Below, piece by piece: positions 1 to 5,093 of a DNA stretch of 5,093 bases (positions are counted from its first letter, which is position 1; each line of letters begins with the position of its first letter). The notes under the pieces are model-generated. The model worked only from the letters and a program-made list of their open reading frames with translations, had not been told where the DNA came from and ran no database searches. The DNA lies in NCBI GenBank assembly GCA_019752975.1, contig JAIELM010000194.1, forward strand, positions 1 through 5,093, written 5' to 3'. The DNA comes from Undibacterium sp. GTDB lineage: Bacteria > Pseudomonadota > Gammaproteobacteria > Burkholderiales > Burkholderiaceae_D. A program made the position numbers and the translations under genes.

Positions 1-1694
1 GTTGTTCCCGCATCGAACCATACATCCAAGGTGTCGCGGTTTTTGACATACATGGCGGCATCATCACCTAGCATTTCTTCCAGCGTTAATTTTTGCCAGA
101 CTTCTATGCCTTCTTTTTCTACACGTGCCGCGATCGCTTCTAACAATTCAGGGGTACGTGGATGTAATTGGCCAGTTTCTTTATGTAAGAAAAATGCCAT
201 AGGCACGCCCCATTGTCTTTGGCGCGATAAAGTCCAGTCAGGACGATTGGCGATCATGCCGTGCAAACGCGCTTTTCCCCACGCGGGAAAAAAAGCGGTT
301 TCATCAATCGCTTTTAATGCGGTCTGACGTAAGCTTGCACCGCCGGCGTTGGGGGTATTGTCCATGCTGGCAAACCATTGTGAGGTGGCACGATAAATGA
401 TAGGGGATTTATGTCGCCAGCAATGCATGTAACTGTGATCAAACATTTTTAGAGAGAATAGGGCGCCGGCCTCTTTAAGTTTGTCACAGATCGGTCTAGA
501 GGCTTCCCAAATCGTCATGCCCGCAAAGAAAGGCAGCCATGAGGCAAAGCGACCATCACCCATCACAGGGTTAAGCATATCGTCGTCTCGCATGCCGTGC
601 GCCTTGCACGACTGAAAATCTTCTATACCGTAAGCTGGGGCGGAGTGGACTACCCCTGTACCGGTCTCAGTACTGACATATTCACCCAAATACACTGGGG
701 AAAAACGATCATAACCAGCATCCATATTGGCTAGTGGATGCTTGAATTTAATCTCTGATAAAGCAGCACCTAAACAGGTGGCGATTATTTCACCGGTCAA
801 GCCATAATTACTCAAACTTGCTTCGACCAAATCCTTAGCCAATAACAGTAAAGTGGCTTCACCGTCACGTACAGTTCGTACTAGTGCGTAGGTGATTTCT
901 GGATGCATATTGAGTGCTTGATTGGACGGAATAGTCCAAGGTGTGGTGGTCCAGATGACGCAATAGGCTTTTCCTTCGGGTAGCTTGGCAAGGCCAAAGG
1001 CTAGGGCGATTTTTTCAGGTTCCGCAAAAGGAAAGCCCACATCAATGGAAGGATCACGTTTGTTTTCGTATTCGACCTCCGCTTCCGCTAAGGCAGAACC
1101 GCAATCGAAGCACCAATTGACCGGTTTTAAACCGCGATACACGTAGCCTTTATCTAGCATCTGCGCGAGTGCACGGATTTCATCGGCTTCATTGCCGAAG
1201 GCCATGGTCTTATATGGATTATCCCATTCACCTAAAACGCCGAGACGGATGAAGTCGGCTTTTTGTCGCTCGATTTGGGCTTCGGCATAGGCACGGGCTT
1301 TTTCTTGTACTTCGGCGATGGGTAGATTTTTTCCATGGAGTTTTTCGATTTGGATTTCAATCGGCATGCCGTGGCAATCCCAGCCTGGAACATAGGGTGC
1401 GTCAAAGCCAGCCATAGTGCGCGCTTTGATGATCATGTCTTTTAAAATTTTATTCACCGCGTGTCCGATGTGGATATCGCCATTGGCGTACGGCGGCCCA
1501 TCATGCAAAATGAATTGTGGACGGCCTTGAGCAGCTTTGCGTACTCGCTCATAGATCTTTTTTTCTTGCCAGCTCTTTACCCACTGTGGTTCGCGTTTAG
1601 CTAGGTCGCCGCGCATTGGGAAGGGGGTTTCTGTCATGTTGACCGAGTATTTGCTGGTTGCTTTAGTGCTTTTGTTTTGCTTATCGTTAGACAT
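1..1694 (-). CDS. ileS: Isoleucyl-tRNA synthetase, N-terminal 564 residues (3' end beyond window)
   Basis: This is a cytoplasmic class I aminoacyl-tRNA synthetase that charges tRNA-Ile with isoleucine and hydrolyses mischarged Val-tRNA-Ile. The reading frame is open from the ATG at 1694 to the left edge. Visible motifs are the ATP-binding HIGH (residues 75-78, after [10 protein letters not shown]), [11 protein letters not shown], the editing-domain threonine-rich WTTTPWT (248-254), the editing segment [11 protein letters not shown] starting at H350, and [11 protein letters not shown] (486-496) followed by [11 protein letters not shown] at the edge. The KMSKS loop and zinc-binding C-terminus would lie outside; family members are about 940 residues. 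The editing His and Asp that match E. coli H333 and D342 (from memory) are both kept, as H350 and D359. Met1 starts a Lys/Ser/Thr-rich extension; Met20 (1635-1637), just before [11 protein letters not shown], is an alternative start. Neither start has a strong Shine-Dalgarno sequence; Met1 has a weak AAAGAAAA before it. ribF lies 82 bases upstream, as expected. The product is near certain and the exact start less so. Confidence 0.97.
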   Translation of the reverse strand, partial: MSNDKQNKSTKATSKYSVNMTETPFPMRGDLAKREPQWVKSWQEKKIYERVRKAAQGRPQFILHDGPPYANGDIHIGHAVNKILKDMIIKARTMAGFDAPYVPGWDCHGMPIEIQIEKLHGKNLPIAEVQEKARAYAEAQIERQKADFIRLGVLGEWDNPYKTMAFGNEADEIRALAQMLDKGYVYRGLKPVNWCFDCGSALAEAEVEYENKRDPSIDVGFPFAEPEKIALAFGLAKLPEGKAYCVIWTTTPWTIPSNQALNMHPEITYALVRTVRDGEATLLLLAKDLVEASLSNYGLTGEIIATCLGAALSEIKFKHPLANMDAGYDRFSPVYLGEYVSTETGTGVVHSAPAYGIEDFQSCKAHGMRDDDMLNPVMGDGRFASWLPFFAGMTIWEASRPICDKLKEAGALFSLKMFDHSYMHCWRHKSPIIYRATSQWFASMDNTPNAGGASLRQTALKAIDETAFFPAWGKARLHGMIANRPDWTLSRQRQWGVPMAFFLHKETGQLHPRTPELLEAIAARVEKEGIEVWQKLTLEEMLGDDAAMYVKNRDTLDVWFDAGT

Positions 1695-1752
1695 AGTTTT
1701 CTTTAGAAATTTCTTGAAATATTTATTGAGTGATGTATATCTGTAAGTGCTA

Positions 1753-1780
1753 ATTCTAATGGGTGGCGCTAGGGCCTCAA
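1753..1780 (-). promoter_or_regulatory. Candidate sigma70 promoter for ileS
   Basis: On the minus strand TTGAGG (1775-1780, 4 of 6 consensus) is separated by 16 bases from TAGAAT (1753-1758, 5 of 6). The -35 hexamer overlaps the ribF stop codon, so the element would start transcription in the 82-base ribF-ileS spacer and give a leader of about 50 bases. The spacer is AT-rich near ileS and has no clear terminator hairpin, so read-through from ribF is also expected. Hexamers of this quality arise by chance, so the call is weak. Confidence 0.3.
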
Positions 1781-2745
1781 ATTCGATCCGTAGCCGAGCG
1801 AGCGCGTAAGCGGAAAAAATCCCGCGCCAGTCGGGCATCATTTTGTATCGCTTGTGTCAATTGATCTAGTCCCTCATATTTTTCTTCATTTCGAATTTTC
1901 TGTAAAAATTCAACCTGAATGATTTTTCCATAAGCTTCAAGCTGTGTATCAAGCACATGGGTTTCCAGTAATACGCGGCCACTGTCGTCTACAGTAGGAC
2001 GCACACCCAAACTAGCAACAGCGGGTAAGGCTTGTTCGCTCAAGCCATGCACCTGTACGGTGAAGATGCCGGTTAAAGCGGGGCGTTGATGTTTGACGCT
2101 CAAATTGAGGGTCGGAAATCCTAGCGTGCGCCCGAGTTTCTGACCATGAATCACATGACCGGATATTTGGTAGGGTCGTCCTAATAGATGTGCCGCCTCT
2201 GCAAAATTACCCTCAGCTAAGGCAGCTCTGACATTCGAAGAGGAAATGCGCACACCTTGTTTTTCTACGCTAGTTAAACTATGTACTTCAAAGCCATGTT
2301 GTTTGCCAGCGGCGATCAAGCTTGCCACATCGCCCGCGCGCTTGGCGCCAAAACGAAAATCCTCACCCACAATTAAGTATTTTACGTGCAAACCATCGAT
2401 TAAGATTTTTTGAATAAATTCTTGCGGGCTAAGTGCGGCAAACTGGGCATTAAAATGCTGAACAACTACTTTAGCGATCCCTGCTAGTGACAAAGCCGAT
2501 AGATTGTCGCGCAAATTAGCAATACGTGACGGGGCTTTGCTCAAGTCGCCCGAAAGATGTGCGAAAAAAGCCCGCGGATGCGGCTCAAAACTCATCACCA
2601 TCGCATCGAGTGCTAAGCGCTTCGCTGCTTCGCTTAATTGTAATAACAGCGCTTGGTGCCCAAGATGAACACCATCAAAGTTGCCAATCGCCAAAGCACA
2701 AGGCGCGCGAGCGGAAGCATTAGGAAGTCCACGAAAAACCTGCAT
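1777..2745 (-). CDS. ribF: Bifunctional riboflavin kinase / FAD synthetase
   Basis: This cytoplasmic enzyme phosphorylates riboflavin to FMN and then adenylylates FMN to FAD. At 322 residues it matches the usual 310-330 of the family. The N-terminal nucleotidyltransferase half shows [10 protein letters not shown] (21-30), a HIGH-like nucleotide-binding loop, then EPHPRAFF (54-61), [14 protein letters not shown] (126-139) and RISSSNVR (166-173). The C-terminal kinase half starts near [13 protein letters not shown] and has [10 protein letters not shown] (205-214), the family's PTxN element with T212 and N214, then [18 protein letters not shown] and LETHVLD, where E261 is the probable catalytic base. 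The end, [22 protein letters not shown], is typical. Both active sites look intact. The ATG start fits the conserved MxVFRGLP beginning, but no Shine-Dalgarno sequence lies at normal spacing; the nearest AAAGG is about 21 bases upstream. It is followed by ileS, the common proteobacterial order. Confidence 0.97.
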   Translation of the reverse strand: MQVFRGLPNASARAPCALAIGNFDGVHLGHQALLLQLSEAAKRLALDAMVMSFEPHPRAFFAHLSGDLSKAPSRIANLRDNLSALSLAGIAKVVVQHFNAQFAALSPQEFIQKILIDGLHVKYLIVGEDFRFGAKRAGDVASLIAAGKQHGFEVHSLTSVEKQGVRISSSNVRAALAEGNFAEAAHLLGRPYQISGHVIHGQKLGRTLGFPTLNLSVKHQRPALTGIFTVQVHGLSEQALPAVASLGVRPTVDDSGRVLLETHVLDTQLEAYGKIIQVEFLQKIRNEEKYEGLDQLTQAIQNDARLARDFFRLRARSATDRI

Positions 2746-2761
2746 AAATGAAGTGTTATTG

Positions 2762-2788
2762 AAAAACCTTTGATTATAAAGGGTTTTT
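2762..2788. repeat. Small inverted repeat upstream of ribF
   Basis: The left arm AAAAACCTTT (2762-2771) and right arm AAAGGGTTTTT (2778-2788) are complementary apart from one extra G in the right arm. They leave a loop of about six bases (2772-2777). In RNA this would be a 7 bp plus 3 bp stem with only two G-C pairs, ending in five U on either strand. It could be a weak, possibly bidirectional terminator for the upstream cyclase gene, a DNA site for a regulator, or chance in AT-rich sequence. It ends only 17 bases before the ribF start and encloses the candidate -10 box. Confidence 0.4.
2773..2778 (-). promoter_or_regulatory. Perfect -10 hexamer ahead of ribF
   Basis: The minus strand reads TATAAT exactly, 27 bases before the ribF ATG. 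It would place a start site near 2766 and give a leader of roughly 20 bases, which would fit the lack of a normal ribosome binding site. The matching -35 region is poor: at 17-base spacing it reads TAAGAT (2796-2801), and the better TTGGCT (2801-2806) is 22 bases away. There is no TGn extended -10. It is therefore a -10 match only, lying in the loop of the inverted repeat. Confidence 0.35.
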
Positions 2789-2817
2789 GGACTGAATCTT
2801 AGCCAATTTTATGGGTA

Positions 2818-2846
2818 AATTTATTTTGCTTACGATGTATTAGCAA
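2818..2846 (-). promoter_or_regulatory. Alternative candidate promoter for ribF
   Basis: On the minus strand TTGCTA (2841-2846, 4 of 6) is followed after exactly 17 bases by TAAATT (2818-2823, 4 of 6). Transcripts from here would have a leader of about 65 bases and would pass through the inverted repeat at 2762-2788 before reaching ribF. Spacing is ideal but the hexamers are mediocre, and AT-rich sequence gives such matches often. Confidence 0.25.
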
Positions 2847-2915
2847 TTGTTTGAGAATATAAACCTATGCCGATCTACGAATACTTTATAGCCGTGATAG
2901 TTGGCCGTAAGGATT

Positions 2916-2938
2916 GATTTTGGCTACGATTTGGCTAC
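2916..2938. repeat. Short tandem duplication at the cyclase stop codon
   Basis: GATTTTGGCTAC (2916-2927) is followed directly by GATTTGGCTAC (2928-2938), an 11-12 base unit present twice and differing by one T in the run. The second copy contains the stop codon of the diguanylate cyclase gene (TAG, complement of 2935-2937). The simplest explanation is replication slippage; the coding sequence is not changed by it. Confidence 0.7.
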
Positions 2939-4551
2939 GTTGACGACTCCTCATAGAGATGAAAACCACCCAGTCCTTGGTCTTTTGCTTGATACATGGC
3001 ACTGTCAGCACGACGTATGGCTTCTTGTGCGGATATGGAGGCATCATGAACGAAGACTATGCCTATGCTAGCTTTGCATAATATGGTTACTTCCTCTATG
3101 ATAAAAGGGGAATGCAAAGCTTTGATGATGCGCTCAGCGAATTCGTTCATACTGCCTTCTGACAGTACATTTTCAAAAAATATGGCGAATTCATCGCCGC
3201 CTAGTCTTGCGACAGTGTCTGATTGTCGTACATGAAGTTTAAGAAGTTTAGAAAATTCAATTAGCAGTGCATCGCCTATCGCATGCCCGTATTGATCATT
3301 AACTTCCTTGAAACGATCCAGATCCATATACATAATCGCACATAGTTTGTCGGCGTTCTTTTTAAGGCGGGATAAAGCGTCAGCAAGTTGATCAAGAAAA
3401 TATCGACGATTGGCTAAGCCAGTTAGACCATCGTGTGATGCTAGATACTGTAATTTTTTTTCGGAGAGCTTACGTTCCAATAAATTGGATACATGATGAG
3501 ATACAAAAACCAAGAGATCTCTATCCTTTTCTGTGAAGGAGATTTTTGGCGTATAACTTTGTAAGACTAGGGCAGCTTTGAGATGGCCACCTGCATTAAT
3601 TGGCGCACCCAACCAAGAGCAAGGGAGCGGGCCAAGTAGAGAAAACTCTTTATTCGCACTGCGTTCAATAATTTCCGAACGATTCATAACACAAGCGCGC
3701 TGCTGAAAAATCAGCCATGCCGACATGCCTGATAATTCTGCATCAACAGGACCACCTTCCGAGGTTATTTGTGGACGCGATTCATCGACAAAATAGGGAA
3801 ATTCGATTTGATTCAGTGTCTCGTTGTAGACAGCGACAAAAAAAGAATTGGCGTGCATTAAGTCGTTAATGAGCTGATGAATTTTTTCGTAGACCTTGAA
3901 AAAATCATCATCTTCGTAAGTCAACGAGGCGATATTAAATATCACGTTTTGAACTCGCCTCGCGTATTCGAGTTCTGCTATAGACGACTCTAACTGAGAA
4001 ATTAAATTCGTTTGCACTAGGCGCGACGCGACCATAGAGCTGATTGCGGTGAGAATTTGTATGTGGCTATCTGTGTAAAAATAACTATTTGAATTTTCAC
4101 TGTCAATCACGCCTACTAATTGATCGAAGTGAATAATCGGGATCGCTAATTCAGACCCTGCCCTTAACATGTCAAAAACATAATCAGGATCTTTGCTAAG
4201 ATCATTGACCAGCATGGTCTTACGTTGCATCGCTGCGCGACCCACTATACCTTCGTTGAGCCGCAAACGGAGTGGATTGTTAAGTTCTCCGTGGGTAGAG
4301 CTCTTATGGCCAAAAGCGACCCGCTGCACTAAGCGCTGGGAGGCTGGATGCCAAAGATAGATAACACAATCATCTAGACCGATTTTACTTACTACTTCGT
4401 TGGCGGTATAGGTGAGCACTTCATCGGCTGAAGTGAGGTGTAATAATGCAATGGCAAAGTCGCTCAATGTGTTGAGCACCGCATTTCTCTCTCTAAGCGC
4501 GACCATTTCTGGATCGAGATAATTTGGAATGAGGTGACTTAATTGTGGCAT
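2935..4551 (-). CDS. Diguanylate cyclase with two GAF-type sensor domains
   Basis: This 538-residue enzyme is predicted to condense two GTP into the second messenger cyclic di-GMP. It has no signal peptide or membrane segment, so it should be cytoplasmic. Residues about 25-180 form a GAF domain (core GIVGRAAMQRKTMLVNDLSK from 101), a short helical linker follows (183-200), residues about 205-358 look like a second, more divergent GAF domain, and a signalling helix (359-373) leads to the GGDEF domain (374-535). Catalytic features are complete: DGLTGLANRR (374-383), metal-binding D410 in MDLDRFKEVND, guanine-contacting N418 and D427, and GGDEF at 451-455. RQSD (442-445) sits five residues before GGDEF, the position of the product-inhibition I-site. 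No EAL domain is present. The GAF ligands cannot be told from sequence. The ATG at 4551 has no clear Shine-Dalgarno sequence; Met17 is an alternative start. The exporter gene ends 27 bases upstream, so co-transcription is possible. The function is clear; the cellular process it controls is unknown. Confidence 0.93.
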   Translation of the reverse strand: MPQLSHLIPNYLDPEMVALRERNAVLNTLSDFAIALLHLTSADEVLTYTANEVVSKIGLDDCVIYLWHPASQRLVQRVAFGHKSSTHGELNNPLRLRLNEGIVGRAAMQRKTMLVNDLSKDPDYVFDMLRAGSELAIPIIHFDQLVGVIDSENSNSYFYTDSHIQILTAISSMVASRLVQTNLISQLESSIAELEYARRVQNVIFNIASLTYEDDDFFKVYEKIHQLINDLMHANSFFVAVYNETLNQIEFPYFVDESRPQITSEGGPVDAELSGMSAWLIFQQRACVMNRSEIIERSANKEFSLLGPLPCSWLGAPINAGGHLKAALVLQSYTPKISFTEKDRDLLVFVSHHVSNLLERKLSEKKLQYLASHDGLTGLANRRYFLDQLADALSRLKKNADKLCAIMYMDLDRFKEVNDQYGHAIGDALLIEFSKLLKLHVRQSDTVARLGGDEFAIFFENVLSEGSMNEFAERIIKALHSPFIIEEVTILCKASIGIVFVHDASISAQEAIRRADSAMYQAKDQGLGGFHLYEESST

Positions 4552-4578
4552 TGCAAGCGATCAAGTTAAATTTACTAT

Positions 4579-5093
4579 TTATGAAAATAGGATGAGTATG
4601 GCGATACTAAACAATACTGCTGCGACCGTCAAATTAGTTGCGCGAACCAGCCAATAATGGGGTTGCACTTGACGGGCGATAAAAGTGCCAGCGAAAATCG
4701 CGAGTAAATCTGCCGGGATCGCGGTTATCGGGATCAGTGCCGAGAGTAAAAACATACTGGTAGTAGAGTTGTCTGATGCGAATTGCGGCATAAAAGATAA
4801 AAAGAAGATGATGGTTTTAGGGTTACTTAATTCAATTAAAAAGCCATTAAAAAAGAGATTTATCCAGCGCTTGTTTGCGCCTGAAGCGGATTTTACGGGC
4901 TCGTTTTGCATATTACTCATCGCATTTTGTTGAGTTTGCAACGCCGACTTTAGGGCGTCATAGGCCAGATAAGTGAGGTAAATTGCACCTAAAATGCGTA
5001 TGCTCTGTAATAGTTGTGGAAATTCTGTGATGATCACAGATAGACCCAAGGCGGCGAGTAAGGCATGGCATATGCCACCTGCAGCGAGACCGA
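4579..5093 (-). CDS. LysE/RhtB-family amino-acid exporter, C-terminal part (5' end beyond window)
   Basis: This is an inner-membrane transporter of the LysE/RhtB superfamily, whose members export amino acids or related small molecules. The frame stays open to the right edge and gives about 170 residues; with a family size near 205, roughly 35-40 N-terminal residues are missing. A TTG at 5049 could be taken as a start, but the family-like segment GLAAGGICHALLAALGLS runs through it, so it is internal. Visible features are this glycine-rich helix, LGAIYLTYLAYDAL, a hydrophilic loop rich in Gln, Asn and Lys, the family hallmark LIELSNPKTIIFFLSFMPQF (NPK at about 90-92 of the visible part), and two more hydrophobic helices ending in FSIAILILFS. 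The substrate cannot be inferred. The cyclase gene follows after 27 bases with no terminator between. Confidence 0.9.
   Translation of the reverse strand, partial: GLAAGGICHALLAALGLSVIITEFPQLLQSIRILGAIYLTYLAYDALKSALQTQQNAMSNMQNEPVKSASGANKRWINLFFNGFLIELSNPKTIIFFLSFMPQFASDNSTTSMFLLSALIPITAIPADLLAIFAGTFIARQVQPHYWLVRATNLTVAAVLFSIAILILFS

Noticed and set aside
31..327. 98-codon open frame on the plus strand
   Set aside because: It is antisense to ileS, whose minus-strand frame carries strong family motifs; the plus-strand translation is low-complexity Ser/Ala-rich and matches nothing I recognise.
2526..2723. 65-codon open frame on the plus strand
   Set aside because: It lies wholly antisense to the conserved N-terminal half of ribF and has no recognisable motif.
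2800..2927. Inverted pair TAGCCAA / TTGGCTA in the cyclase-ribF spacer
   Set aside because: Only seven bases match across more than 100 bases, which is expected by chance.
2746..2934. FMN riboswitch or other structured leader ahead of ribF
   Set aside because: The region is AT-rich and shows no conserved RFN-element sequence blocks; only the small inverted repeat near the start codon is visible.
4552..4620. Possible promoter for the cyclase gene in the exporter 3' end and 27-base spacer
   Set aside because: TTGTTT with a downstream TATTTT has 19-base spacing and no better pair was seen; too weak to list as a feature.
4685..4933. 82-codon open frame on the plus strand
   Set aside because: It is antisense to the exporter gene; its hydrophobic stretches reflect the complementary strand of membrane-helix codons.
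5047..5049. TTG as start codon of the exporter gene
   Set aside because: The frame continues upstream to the window edge with family-like sequence, so this codon is an internal leucine.

Overview
The window looks like ordinary chromosome of a moderate-GC betaproteobacterium, most likely Burkholderiales and possibly Oxalobacteraceae-like. This placement rests on recalled similarity of the IleRS and RibF protein sequences and on the ribF-ileS gene order, not on a search. All four recognisable genes lie on the minus strand, so transcription runs from the right edge to the left edge. Nothing coding is supported on the plus strand.

Reading in the direction of transcription, the right edge (4579-5093) holds the C-terminal part of a LysE/RhtB-family amino-acid exporter whose 5' end lies outside the window. 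After 27 bases comes a complete gene for a soluble diguanylate cyclase (2935-4551) with two N-terminal GAF-type sensor domains and an intact GGDEF domain carrying an RxxD inhibitory site. A 188-base AT-rich intergenic region follows (2747-2934 by eye, between the cyclase stop and the ribF start). It holds a short tandem duplication at the cyclase stop codon, two candidate promoter elements and a small inverted repeat that encloses a perfect TATAAT. Next is a complete ribF (1777-2745), encoding the bifunctional riboflavin kinase/FAD synthetase. After an 82-base spacer comes ileS (start at 1694), which runs off the left edge after about 564 codons.

ribF and ileS form a housekeeping pair that in many proteobacteria continues into lspA, which would lie beyond the left edge. 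The cyclase and exporter form a separate upstream unit with no obvious functional link to it. There are no RNA genes, mobile elements, CRISPR arrays or phage remnants. No stretch over 300 bases lacks a gene. I found no convincing evidence of a new biological system; the findings are small-scale and mostly of modest interest.
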